DNA of 64,000 nucleotides, from assembly GCA_000827325.1 (NCBI GenBank), contig KN832870.1, positions 5,952,001 to 6,016,000 of the forward strand. The letters run 5' to 3'. A model generated the notes under the pieces. It ran no database searches, was not told the DNA's origin, and saw only the letters and a program-made list of their open reading frames with translations. Made by a program: the position numbers and the translations under genes. Positions 11,257 through 22,239 of this stretch are shown piece by piece (position 1 is the first letter of the stretch; each line of letters begins with the position of its first letter). Source of the DNA: Oidiodendron maius Zn (taxonomy: Eukaryota > Ascomycota > Leotiomycetes > Myxotrichaceae).

Positions 11257-14200
11257 ATTTCATTTTCATGGAGACGAAGATGAGCTTTGATCCAGATGGG
11301 AGGACGCAAAGATTTAAGACACATTTGCAGACAGAGACGGCATGAAAACAGGGGATCGAACGGACATAGGGCGAGACCATGCCGACTAAGTCCCAGTTGG
11401 TGATGGCAAATCACGCTCAGACCCCATGCCAAGCCCGCATAGATTCGACGGCACGTTTGAGGATGCATGGGCCAATCGTCTGGGCTTCCGGGAATGGAGG
11501 GTGCCCCGTCATCCCTAAACCGACTCGATCTCCGCACCTCTAGAACGCTGTAGAGGCCGTTCAACCTCCACAGGTAAGCACCCCCGTGGTCTGTGTTCCA
11601 AATGGTCCAGAACGCGCAACATTCCGAGCCGCAGCCCCTTATCCTACCGTTCGTGACCCCTCCTTGGAGCGATCAGGGGAAATCACACGCAGCAAACAAA
11701 CTAACGATCTGGATGATCTACGATTCCAGGGCTGTATTTGTTCGGGTCAGTGTCTGACCCGGGTATTCGGCGAGGCAGAGACCCAAAATAGTTGTTAGCG
11801 CCGTTATCGGGGGCATAATTCCTTCTCTATAGTTCCCTCCCCTGGAAATCGTATAGGGCCGATCGGACCAAAATAGGTGAAATTCAACGGTTCCTCCAGC
11901 CAGAGTCTCGTATTGTCTAGAGGCTCGCTCGCGACGATTCTACTGCGCTTTTAAGGGGCGACAGGGCGACAACTGGGAAATCACCTATATTGCACATATA
12001 AGCACAGAAGTAGAGGTAGAAACAGGAGCGGGAGCAGCTGAAGTAGGAACAACTTGAGTAGGAGTGGCTAGAGTGGGTGTAGCTGGAGTTAGTGTAGGAG
12101 CGACATCTCTCGATCAGGCGCGGGCGGGAAACCGTTCTCAATGGATGCAAAGCTCTCCTGCAAGAGAAAAGGGGAGGAATCCTTTTTGAACCCCCACCCT
12201 GTATACTATTAGGCCCATGTCATTAACAAAATATATCGATGTGCCACTCACTTCTTCGTACCACATGTAGGCTTGAGCTCCGAATATTTCGGGCGGCGTG
12301 CATACAGTCGCAAAAGAAGCAGGCAAGATTGATTGGGACGTCCGGATCTGGTAGCTTCTTGCACTCTAAATAGAACTAGACAATAGTTCTCAGCGAACGA
12401 TTGCCACTTCCGGAATCTGTTTCTCAAATCAATTGTGCTGATTTCATCACACCTGTCGGGAGTCGAATTCGTAAGCCATACACTAACCTAGTTTGCTTAA
12501 TCAAGTTCAACAGACCTTTGGAACGCATTAAGATCCGAGATGCCTGAATTTCAGGGGAAATCTTGAGGCATGAATATTGGTTCAACATCCGTTGAAGGTG
12601 AGGCATTTCTCGCTCGCTAGGTAAACCGTTGCCGACATGGACGGGTCTGCGGGGAAGCACCTTGCCGCGAACCGGGCATGCTTCCCAGCGACTCAATGAG
12701 ATCACGGCAGATCGACGAAGCAGGAAAGGCATTATTTAGAAATATCAAGCTTTTAGAGTATGTATTAGTGCTCACCTATTTGCCAAAATGATCTGCCGCT
12801 AGTTGAGGAAGTTCTTGTCGCGTAGAATAGGACAATACACGGTGATCTTACTAAGAGTGCAGAGTAATCTAGCCAAGGAGGGAAATTATTGCGACAAGTA
12901 ACGTTCTCATGAGGGTTATTCAACTCTTATATTGTTTTACCTAGAATATGCTAAAAACTATCTGTAACCAGAGAACTTGTGTATCCTCCCCCGGCTTTTC
13001 ACCTTAAACTTAACTTACTCATAGGTTTGATAGATTTTCTGCAGGAAATACGTGGCAGGCTGCTGAGAGCTCAAACTTCGAAATATTGGAATGGATCGAA
13101 ACTCAGAGGGCGAGCTTTTTGCCATCCGGAATTTACTGCCAGTGTCGCAGCTCATGGTGTAAAGTATGAGATATGACACACGAGATGACAGGCGGCGTGG
13201 GACCAAAAGGTCAAAGCAATATTATTCGACATCTGGCTGCCATGGATCTAAATTCCTTCCGTGGATTCGAGAATGAAGGGCCGAATACGCCACACCATGC
13301 CAAATTTCGGTAGCCTGTCGACAGATCAAAACATTTGATTCTAAAGAACTTTTTATTTCTGAGCCGAAGAGGCAAGAAGAGGAAAACTTAATCGTAGGAT
13401 CGCGACTTTGATATGAATATAGCACGGCCAAATCTCGGCCCGCCACCAACTGACCAATCAACAATACTACGGATAGGCGGTCGCAACATTCTCACGATAC
13501 AAATCGTGACACCATTCAACTCAGGACTGATTTAGCTTATTCACACTCAGTTTACTCATATATTGCCCCTAGGATTGCAATAAAGCCAAAAATACCCCTA
13601 CCACTCAGTCCTCACTTTGAGATTCGAGAAGCTTAGCTATGGCGAAATGACCGTTCCATATATTGCCAATGCTGCTATCATTTTGTATCTCTGTCCACTG
13701 GGAGATCTGAGTCGGTTCTCGAATTGTGTTGGGAAACAAATTGTCGATGTCAGCCTCAGCATTAAACAAAGGCTTCGGCTTCTCCAACTCCACAGCAAGC
13801 CTCAATGCAGTCCTCTCATTCCATTATCATTATAGGATTGGGTATTGACATTTGCACGTTCTCATAGTGACATGAAACTAGCATTTCGTTACCCCTTTCA
13901 ACAGTCGTTTGGAGTGGACTTCTAGTTGAGCACCCCGATCCATTGTAGGTCCGGAGCATTGACGTCGGCACTAGCTTCTACATGAATCTGAGCAAGCTCA
14001 AGGATATCTGCGGCCTGGATACTCTCACAGTTATTATAAATTGGCTTTATGACTGCTACGCTAGATTTGAAAAGACATTGAACCAAGTTCCTTGTCACCT
14101 TTTCCTACAGCCAAGACATTTTGATTTCCGAAGCGGGCTAGCCCCCAAGCATTGAGGCTCCATGCATAAAACGGCATCTTTACAAGTAAGAAGAATTGCT

Positions 14201-14828
14201 TGATATCAGTGTCAGGACGCCAAGGCCAAAGCTGCAGATGAGGAGATGGACACTCTAGCTCTGTTAGAACACATTCCTCAATCTGATCCTCTCCATGTTG
14301 AGAGCATTCATGAGGTACGAGAGTATGGGCGTGGTTGAGCTTTGCCCGGTTCCCATTTTTAAGTTCTGCTGAGTTAGGAACGTCTGTTACTTAGTTGGCT
14401 CTCCCGGACCGTCATCAAGAGCCACTATCGCGTGATCTACGCACTAGCTATCCCTTGAGTCCTCTATCCAAGATAATATTAAGGGAGACTAAACAAGTGC
14501 TGTGCTTGCTGAAGGTGTAAGGACTAAGCGGCCATATAAAGCTGAATATTTTTGACCCATTCTTCTTCATAATAGAGTTTCTCAATTATATAGTAAAAGA
14601 AACAGTTAAGAAACTACCGTATTTACTAGTCGGTAACATAGTATTTCAGGACCATGGCTCTGAAGAGAAGAGTACGGTCGAGGTCAGCATCCATGCTTGA
14701 TATCTCTCATCTCCTGCTCAGGAACGGTACGGCGTTTTATGTTTTGCATATAATGTGCTGATTGACAAATGTTCATGAGTTGGGGCACGTAAATTTTGAG
14801 TTACAATACCGGCCCCAGTAATAAAACC
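11257..14828. other. 3.6 kb gene-poor region with degraded sequence
   Basis: I find no gene I can support. A degenerate GGAGTAG/GGAGCGG repeat runs from about 12005 to 12110. Minus-strand frames at 12424-12732 (with a PRRPVHVGNGLPSEREMPHL segment) and 13605-13805 (with LFPNTIREPTQ and IGNIWNGHF segments) have a coding-like composition but no start, partner exon or recognised family. They may be remnants of lost genes. The rest is AT-rich with scattered stops in all frames. Confidence 0.45.
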
Positions 14829-15230
14829 TTAAATTCCCTCCACTACAAACTCGTAAGTCACCTTATGAGGGTCATCTTTTGCAGAATTAACCTTCCCCTT
14901 CCCCTTGATATGCTCAAGGCCACAGGTGCCCGAGCCTTCTACAATATCGAAACTCCCTCCGACCGTGAACGCCTTGCCATCGAATGTCCCCTTTCCTTGC
15001 GCGATAAAGGAGCCTTGATGACCTGAGAAATTTTTGGCCTCGACGACGTCCGTGAAGATGAATTCAGCATTCCCATTAGGAAGATATGTCATGAGGTACT
15101 CGGTTTGAATGGTTGCATCGATGTCGGGTGCTGTGAATGAGACGTGGGCTGGCGTGACGCGGGGCGTGGTAGTGACAGAGCGGTCTTCATCCCACTTAGT
15201 GTGAGACACGAGAACAGTTACTGTGGTCAT
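14829..15230 (-). CDS. DUF3224-like small protein
   Basis: Single-exon frame of 133 residues with a good ATG at 15230. The sequence is a beta-strand-rich, barrel-like pattern: TKWDED near the start, then TEYLMTYLPNGNAEFIF, a GHQGSFIAQGKGTFDG segment and FDIVEGSGTCGLEHIKGKG. This order (WDE, a Y-strand, GSF-x-x-x-G-x-GTFDG, then GSGTG-L-x-x-x-x-G-x-G) is that of the DUF3224 family, which is common in bacteria and scattered in fungi. No signal peptide or catalytic residue is evident, and no function is known. Its GC content is higher than the surrounding AT-rich sequence, which supports a real gene. Confidence 0.75.
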   Translation of the reverse strand: MTTVTVLVSHTKWDEDRSVTTTPRVTPAHVSFTAPDIDATIQTEYLMTYLPNGNAEFIFTDVVEAKNFSGHQGSFIAQGKGTFDGKAFTVGGSFDIVEGSGTCGLEHIKGKGKVNSAKDDPHKVTYEFVVEGI

Positions 15231-16279
15231 GACGGCGGTCTTCGTAGTTAAGTCCTTGGGATGATTAGTTCCGGGGACATTCGAACCTCTCAGGTCATAA
15301 TTGACATACCTTGCGAGTAAGTGGAAAATATATATCGAGAGGGCTATCCCGTTTGCGAAGGAATATTGAACGCGCCAAGCTTTAAGTAGTGTTCCAGGGA
15401 GACGCGTGATAACGTGACTTGTGAGTCACAGCTCAACGCGGGAAGAACTGATACGAAGACAAGTGGCTGCAAATCCGCCCAATGCAGATGCAAAGGCGGG
15501 TTGTCGGAGGAACTAAACTAGCGATATTATGTGTAACGGCAAGCCTAAAGTCGGTGTTGATCTAGGGGCGCTACTACCGGGGTAGGAAATTAGCTGAAAA
15601 TTATGGGTAATGAATATAATATCCTTATATAAAACGTAATAACCCTACGCTATTCAACTTTCTAAATATTAACCATTGACAGGGCCGATTCGTCTCTTAA
15701 TTCTCCTCTGTCTTCTGCCAGTTCCTATAATATAAAGAAAACGTAAGTCGGACTGATTTATCTATTCGGTATCGAACGGTAACATGGTGTTAAATTTATT
15801 AATAGATTCTTCTATTTGAGAATCTCTTGCCATCAGCTATTACATAGTCAAATCATGACTGTGATTGTGAAAGTCTTTTTCTTCTCTAAGTGGTTCGTGG
15901 CTGGACTAGCTACCAAGCAGAGGCGTGATCATAACCATGGTTGGCTAGCCGCTGGATTTATTATACTCAACCAGCACTATGAGCAATAAAGTTTATTAGC
16001 AACTCCAATACAAACAGCGCCAAGCTTAGAGGAGACATGGAAAGAGACTTGTTCAGGGCGAGGGTAGCAATAGAATATAGGATCTCTCATATTGAATAAA
16101 GCGGAGCCAGAAAAGAGAAGTTCAATGCAGATCTCGAATTTCGGAAGCAGACAAGTAGCTGAAATCGTTCGCGCAGATGGTGTTCCTTTTCATACTCTAT
16201 AAGGATATTTTACGCAGGTGAGGTACATCTTTGTCATAAAGTGATACTTAATAAGCTGCACTGTCATTCACCGTTTACT
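15231..16279. other. Intergenic, AT-rich
   Basis: Upstream region of the DUF3224-like gene and AT-rich spacer. I see no coding frame or structured repeat that I can support. Confidence 0.4.
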
Positions 16280-16306
16280 TAACGTACTTCATAAGCCAGT
16301 GGCGCA
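16278..16306 (+). repeat. Left terminal inverted repeat of the pogo-like element
   Basis: About 29 bases. The first 19 match the right end exactly in inverted orientation; the following ten match at seven positions, ending in GCGCA. Confidence 0.8.
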
Positions 16307-16880
16307 GTCCTCATCAACACCACTAATTCAAATCAATATGGCTCCATCACACAATGCTCAATTGGCTCAAAAAGAGGGTTGCATTGCTCTAGTAGTCTAG
16401 GCTTACAAAGCTAATTGATTTTTAAGCAAAAGAGCTGACGCAAACGCGTACGATCTTACTGAATCAATACTCTAAAGACGCGTTAAAGGCATCAATGCGT
16501 TTTACCACTCGTGTTTATTTTTAAAGGTAAGCTTTATCTAAATACCTAGTATTTTAAATTAAAGCTACCTTAAGACTAAGCCATTGGCCTAAGTAAGAAT
16601 GGCTAGATAGATGATAGATTAGGCCTTACATAGAAAGTAGGGTATTAAACTAGGGGGCAATCGCGCAACCACGCGCACCACGTATACATAGTCTATGCAG
16701 ATCTTTATTGCATATAGCCCGTACGTGCCCAGTAAAGCAAGTTTCTAATTAGGGTAGTTTATTAGGGTAGTTTATTAGGGTTTAATTAATTAATTGGTTG
16801 TTGCATTGACCCTAAAAGCCCTGAAATCGAGGAGGGGTGCGCCGCTCGCATATATGCGCAGCTCGCTTATGAAGTACGTT
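16281..16880 (+). mobile_element. Decayed pogo/Fot1-like DNA transposon, short derivative
   Basis: Near-perfect terminal inverted repeats bound this 600 bp unit. CTTAACGTACTTCATAAGC at 16278-16296 is repeated inverted, base for base, at 16865-16883. With mismatches the match runs to about 29 bases. If the element ends at ACGTAC, it is flanked on both sides by TA, the target duplication of Tc1/mariner-pogo elements. About 58 bases inside, at 16338, an ATG opens a frame resembling the N-terminal helix-turn-helix of pogo/Fot1 transposases: AQLAQKEG, AYKAN, RADANAYDLTESIL, then RRVKGI. It is interrupted by TAG, TGA and TAA. The rest of the transposase is missing, so this is an internally deleted, non-autonomous copy. 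A short tandem repeat (TTAGGGTAGTTTA units) lies at about 16750-16785. Confidence 0.75.
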
Positions 16881-16883
16881 AAG
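16855..16883 (-). repeat. Right terminal inverted repeat of the pogo-like element
   Basis: Inverted copy of the left end. Its outer 19 bases, GCTTATGAAGTACGTTAAG at 16865-16883, are an exact complement of the left terminus. Confidence 0.8.
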
Positions 16884-17813
16884 AGGTCGTTCCAAATTCC
16901 CAGGATATCTTAGGGACGCAGTTAATGGTTTTGGAGAAGTGTCAGCAATGTGGAATCAATTCTCTAAAGACGGATATATTCACAAATAGCGTGAATCCAG
17001 ATTTCAGGGGGTCTGGCGCCCATCCCGCGCGGCATTATCCGTCTGACTTTCCTCGTTCTCATCTTATATTACTAAGCAATTTGGAATCATTCACCAGATT
17101 CGGATTATTTTCAATATTGAGATCCGCATCGAATACGGACCCGCCTGTCAATTCGATCATTCTCTATAACCCTTGTCTGATTCTTGGTCTGACGTTGCAA
17201 TTAGGTTGACGTCGATCGATTTACTCTGATAACTCGCTCACTGCCGTTCTGGCGCCTCAATTGTCCTGCAAGGCGTTTTATACCTCTCGTCTACCGAACC
17301 TCATATTCCTGGCTGCACCTACAAGTCCAATTGATTGGATTAAAAGAATAGATAGTCTCAGGGAACGTGAGCCCGCGCTGGCTGCTTACGATGAACAAAG
17401 CAAGTGCAGGTGTGACTTATTTTCCGCTTTGTGTTCGGGTAACTCTAACTTCCGAGGGTGCCCACTAATCGGTGCCTTCGGGAATTAAGACGGACGGCAT
17501 TGGGTTCTGGCTACACCCACTAATTTGGAGTCGCAGTACTCTGTACACTACTAGCACGCAGCAAAGCGCTGGGCTCGACCGGTCAGCAAGTGAAACTTGA
17601 ATTTCGTCACCCACGCCACCCAACATCTGGGCAGTCCCAATTAGCGTAACATGATGGGTCTGAATAAGTTAGACCCAACGTACGTCCGATATATATACAG
17701 AATAAAATAGTCTCTGCTAAAGACTTGAATCGTGCTCTTCAAAAAGCTATATTGAGAAGTGAATAAATACTACCAAATTCAACTAAAAATCCTCTCACTA
17801 GCCCTTCCCTACA
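16884..17813. other. Intergenic region before the small membrane ORF
   Basis: Two short plus-strand frames (16925-17209, 17261-17488) show no family match. A TATATATA-like box at about 17689-17697 lies some 120 bases before the ATG at 17814 and is followed by a CT-rich leader. Confidence 0.4.
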
Positions 17814-18125
17814 ATGTCGGTACCGGTACAAGCAGCAAACAATGCAGATTCTCTCTCAGCGTCCGACTCCCAGAAATCCAATGTCTCTAGCGAAATAGCA
17901 TTTGTACCGTCGTTACGAAACCTATTTATTCAAATCTTCGTCGTCGGAGCCGCAATCCTGCTCAATTTCTTGAGAAGGCAACAGATACCGATTTTCAGAT
18001 ATTGGTTAAATAATTGGGTGATCATGCCACCAGAGTGTGCACTCTTTACGGCCGTGGTGATGTTTCAGGGGATACCCATCTTGAAGAGGGATTTTGCACT
18101 GCTAGGAAAGCTGCTGGGACGCTAG
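17814..18125 (+). CDS. Small hypothetical membrane protein
   Basis: A 103-residue frame I do not recognise. The first 30 residues are Ser/Ala/Asn-rich and polar. Residues about 36-55 (LFIQIFVVGAAILLNFLRR) form one hydrophobic helix with a positive end, and a second weaker hydrophobic patch lies at about 72-88. The start is supported by an upstream TATA-like box and pyrimidine-rich leader ending directly at the ATG. Against it: no introns, no relatives I can name, and AT-rich surroundings. It could be a lineage-specific gene or a chance frame. Confidence 0.35.
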   Translation: MSVPVQAANNADSLSASDSQKSNVSSEIAFVPSLRNLFIQIFVVGAAILLNFLRRQQIPIFRYWLNNWVIMPPECALFTAVVMFQGIPILKRDFALLGKLLGR

Positions 18126-19582
18126 AGTGCGCCAGCTTAGTTGGCAAGGATAATAATCGCAGGATTCAGAGAGTTATAGGGCATCAACATAGGATGGAAT
18201 TACAGTCAACCTTTTATGTGGGAATATGATTGGGACCGGAACAAGGATTCAAATAAGAGATGCTATTTTTTTATGGCTACAAAATAAGAAATAAATCCCC
18301 TTTAGATCAGTCTTTTCGAGCCTCAAGATCAGTATTCTTATCCTATTCGCGACTAAAGTGGCTCTCACAAGCAATTTGCTTCCCTCCAAAGCACCTCACC
18401 GCAGCTCCTCGTTCTCAATCATTAGCCCAAACAGAATCTTCCGCTTTATACTTAGATTGGAGGCAACAGAGCGTCTCGATTGATAGCATATATAGTGCCA
18501 TCTTACTGACATCCTATTTTACCTCTCGTTGCCCTTAAAACTGGGTAAGCCTAAAATATGCGTCCGTTAAAGCTCGTCAGGCCTGACGAATATAGCCTGG
18601 TTTGAGTACCTACCTGTAACACTCTTCTATAACACTCTTCTATATGCTATACTGTCTTATACTTGGATATATAGGCAAGAGATTGCTTATCAAGACCTTA
18701 TTAGCGGCGCTGGAAAAGGTAAGACCCGCTAGGAAAAGATCAAGTTTTGTGGAGAGCAAGCAACTGTGACAGGTTGAGACCTAGGGAATGGCTTGGCACA
18801 TCCGCACCGTTCACGTGATTTGGTATACCAGCACCTTCGTACGCCACTTTTACCCCTTTTTGTACACAGGGAGATCCCTCTTTCATCTCTAGATTTTCCT
18901 CTTTAAAAAAACTCGCTACTTAGAATGCCTAGTTCTCTGTAACTTATGACACCTTCTGTATTGACAAGAATACTAAGCTAAAGAGAAAAGAGGTTCTCAT
19001 ATAGAGAATCTGAGAATATACGTACACTCGCTAGGCTTAAGGCTAGGTCTAATCTAAGGATAGCGGTTCGTACGAACCGGTGGCATCAATCCCATCGTTC
19101 CATCCGTGGAAAGTGTTCATTTATGCATAAAGTCACGCGACTGACCCTTACACTATGGTGTGGCTGAGCAAGCATAGCCTACCCGGGTAACCTTAATCAG
19201 TCCTACCTAAAACGGTGATGGGTAAGGCTGAACGAGCCCAAGGGGAGCTTGGCTAAGTATAATTCACTGTGATATGTACTGATTTCGGCCCATTACCCGC
19301 GAAATCAGGTGAGGTCCCGAAAATGAAATAGCAACTTAGATTTGTTTCCAGAACACTTTGCTACCCCTGAAATTTGTGGATGCTAAAAGCTCGTCCAAAT
19401 ATCAAGCCACCAAACTCAGCTCATACAGCCACGGCAGCCACCAAATTGCTCAGCCGCAGCCTCATAAGTTTTAAAACATTTTGTACGCGCTGTGGCTTAC
19501 AGGTTTAATTGGAACTTTCATTATATGTAGTCGGCCATCAGAATCAGCATGTTTTCAGCTTCTATACTATCTTAGAGTTGGA
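18126..19582. other. Intergenic region with two perfect palindromes
   Basis: No gene is seen. TCGTCAGGCCTGACGA at 18574-18589 and CGGTTCGTACGAACCG at 19064-19079 are perfect 16-base palindromes. A direct repeat of AACACTCTTCTAT occurs twice at about 18617-18643. Confidence 0.5.
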
Positions 19583-21568
19583 ATGCATCACATTAAAATG
19601 TTGCATTTGGCCAGTGTTATTATTAAAACTGTCCAGTATCAACTGCGCTACTTCAATGTTTGCTTTCTTTTCGCACAGAAATATCAATACACAACAGTGC
19701 AAAGCGAACGGCATATTCGACTGCTCGCTGTCCACAAAGACTCTGAGGGCCACCTCATCGGCAAGCTGATTCCTAAGCCGCTAGACGATGTTCCAAATTT
19801 CACAGCTATCTCCTACACTTGGGGTTATAAAAGTCAAACACATAGCCTAACAATCGATGGTCGCAAACTACGAATTTCAAAGACTGCTCACGAAATCCTA
19901 AACTATTATGCTTCGTCTAAAAAGAGGAGACTACTGTGGATCGACACCGTCTGTGTGGATCAAAGGGATAGCAACGATAAGAGCCAGCAAGTACGAATGA
20001 TGAGAGAGATTTACAATAAGGCGGCTCGTGTCGTCATCTGGTTGGGAAGTCCTCCAAAAGTTGGGCCTGTGCAGAACCTGATCAACTACCTGCTCAGCTA
20101 CCTGTCTGCTCGAGCTTCTCGAGATGATTGTGTAGCCGACCAAATTTCTAAACAACCAAAAGTCCCACCTGAACTGTTCGGCCATCCGTATTGGAGTCGT
20201 GTTTGGGTCGTCCAGGAAATTGTAGCTGCGCGTGAGGCTGTCATCTTCTATAATGGCAAAGTCTATGGTTGGAAAAACGTTGTGCGTGCGGCTTATTCTT
20301 TGCATACTCCTCAGGAGAGAGTCTTCCTTCGGAAAATAATCCAGCTTGAGGGACTCAACATTCCCTACTTAGCTGGTCTAGAGAAAGTTAGCCAGGTTGA
20401 CAGGATGCGTCGTCATTATGGAAACAAAGAACACAGGGAGGAGACATTTCTACCAATGATACTGATGAAATTCTTTTCATCCCAGGCCACGGTCAAACTT
20501 GACCGCATTTTTGCATTTCTAGGCATAAGTAGCGCTACGGATAATGATACGCTGAAGGTTGACTACTCGAATTCGGTAACGGAAATTTCAAAAGCAGTGG
20601 CTCGTTATTCTCTACGAGCCAAGCTACCAAAGCTGCGCTTTTTGTACTTCTCAGCTGCTGGACTTGCTAATAACAGTAATGCAAATTGGCCATCCTGGGT
20701 ACCTGATCTATCGAGCCTGAGTGTTCAACTGCCCTTTCCACTATGGGACTTTGGTCAATACAAGGCAGGCGGGAAAATGGGTTCCGAAATCGAACTTCTA
20801 CCATTGGATCAGATTAGTGTTGAAGGGGTGTTCATTGACAAAATCCGCACCATTTCAGACAACAAGTCCAAGTTGGACTTCAGTGTGTATGCGCAACTGC
20901 AAAAAGAGGGAATTATCACTGATAATGCCACTATTCTTCAATTTTGTGAGAGTGAGCTACATCGATATAGAGAGTTTTGGAAAATGATGAATCAAGGCAA
21001 GAGGCTGAAAAACACAAGAGGGGAAGCGATTTATGAACCTTCTGGACAAACTCTAGAAGAAGCATTTCTAAGGACCTTGTTATGTGATGCATCTTTTAAC
21101 CCCTTCGGATCGGAAAGCCGTGCTTATAGTGAAAGATGGCCGGAGCTTATCAATGCTGATAATGGAACGTTGTGTACTCGCATCTTATATATGGTGAAGT
21201 TTACTCTCTTTAGCTACTTTTCGAACATTCTTGGTGGCAATCATCACCTACCAAGTCAAGTAAACATTGACTACTTACCTCAAAACTTAAGCGACCAGAC
21301 GCAACTCCCATTACGGGTAGCATTGTCTTCGTTCGGGAGAGAGATTGCCGTAACGGAGAGAGGGTATATGGCACTTGTCGTTCCAGGCGTTAGGGTCGGT
21401 GACGACATTTGCGTGTTCTCGGGAGCTGCGACACCACATGTATTAAGAAGGGACAAAGGTGACAAAGTTGATGAGAAATACAGACTTGTTGGCGATGCGT
21501 ATATCCATGGCTTCATGGACGGGAAATGGTTTAATGAGCAGCGCAAGCAGCGCATCATTATCAAGTAG
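19583..21568 (+). CDS. HET-domain (heterokaryon incompatibility) protein
   Basis: Predicted non-self recognition protein of about 661 residues, of the type that triggers cell death after fusion of incompatible hyphae. The HET domain is clear: FTAISYTWG, then LLWIDTVCVDQ and MREIYNKAARVVIWLG within the first 200 residues, and YWSRVWVVQEI after it. The C-terminal part has the usual closing segment VRVGDDICVFSGA followed by YRLVGDAYIHGFMDGKW. The start is uncertain. The first in-frame ATG is 19583 (another at 19598), but a good acceptor, TTTTCGCACAG, ends at 19678 just before KYQYTTVQ. The true N-terminus may therefore be a separate upstream exon. The main exon is intact with no stop. Confidence 0.88.
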   Translation: MHHIKMLHLASVIIKTVQYQLRYFNVCFLFAQKYQYTTVQSERHIRLLAVHKDSEGHLIGKLIPKPLDDVPNFTAISYTWGYKSQTHSLTIDGRKLRISKTAHEILNYYASSKKRRLLWIDTVCVDQRDSNDKSQQVRMMREIYNKAARVVIWLGSPPKVGPVQNLINYLLSYLSARASRDDCVADQISKQPKVPPELFGHPYWSRVWVVQEIVAAREAVIFYNGKVYGWKNVVRAAYSLHTPQERVFLRKIIQLEGLNIPYLAGLEKVSQVDRMRRHYGNKEHREETFLPMILMKFFSSQATVKLDRIFAFLGISSATDNDTLKVDYSNSVTEISKAVARYSLRAKLPKLRFLYFSAAGLANNSNANWPSWVPDLSSLSVQLPFPLWDFGQYKAGGKMGSEIELLPLDQISVEGVFIDKIRTISDNKSKLDFSVYAQLQKEGIITDNATILQFCESELHRYREFWKMMNQGKRLKNTRGEAIYEPSGQTLEEAFLRTLLCDASFNPFGSESRAYSERWPELINADNGTLCTRILYMVKFTLFSYFSNILGGNHHLPSQVNIDYLPQNLSDQTQLPLRVALSSFGREIAVTERGYMALVVPGVRVGDDICVFSGAATPHVLRRDKGDKVDEKYRLVGDAYIHGFMDGKWFNEQRKQRIIIK

Positions 21569-22239
21569 TCGAGCCTCAAAGCAGATTAGGAGATCCAGAA
21601 AACTCTTGCTCAACTTGAAATGATACTGGCTATCCGAGTAAATGAAATAAATGACTGGATATCCGAGTAACTCAAATAAATGTCGTAAGCCATAGTTGTG
21701 CTATGACTCTACCACAAATACCGCACGCCACTATTATATTAGAAGAAGCAACGTCTCAAACGTTAGTAGGCTTATAAAGAAAATCCTTGTTGGAGTGTAT
21801 TGATTGCTTCGGAGCTAGTTGTCCATTTTTAGCATATCTTTAAGAGTTCCTGATGCTCCTGCATATAGTAGTCTATTTTCATATTGAAAATCTGTGCCCT
21901 TGTCTAAACAGCTTATCTCATTATGTATAAATGCGGTGTCTTAGTCTAGGATAGTTATAAAATTATTACACCCTGGTCTTACCTCAATCCCTCACGCTAG
22001 TAAGGATCTCACCTGCATCTCAGCTTTAAAGCCCGCGCATTTATCACTGTCACAGAATAAAACCAACGAATGGCCGAGCATATGGCCGGACGAAAGATCC
22101 TCGCTGGTAGCTGTCAGTTGAAGGAATAAAGCTAATCCTAGATAAGGGAACATGGATGTCATATGATTCCAATACTCACATTTATGCCATTTGAATTTTG
22201 GAACTTTATTGATTAACAGTAAGCACGATATTTCTGTGA
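21569..22239. other. Spacer between convergent HET and GH28 genes
   Basis: AT-rich; a short direct repeat (TGGATATCCGAGTAA near 21629-21671) is visible. No gene is seen. Confidence 0.45.

Noticed and set aside
12424-12732. Minus-strand 102-codon frame as a gene
   Set aside because: It has a real ATG, but no recognised motif, and flanking sequence offers no matching exon; kept only as a possible remnant.
15700-16000. Possible retrotransposon remains in AT-rich DNA
   Set aside because: No reverse transcriptase, integrase or long terminal repeat pattern could be recognised.
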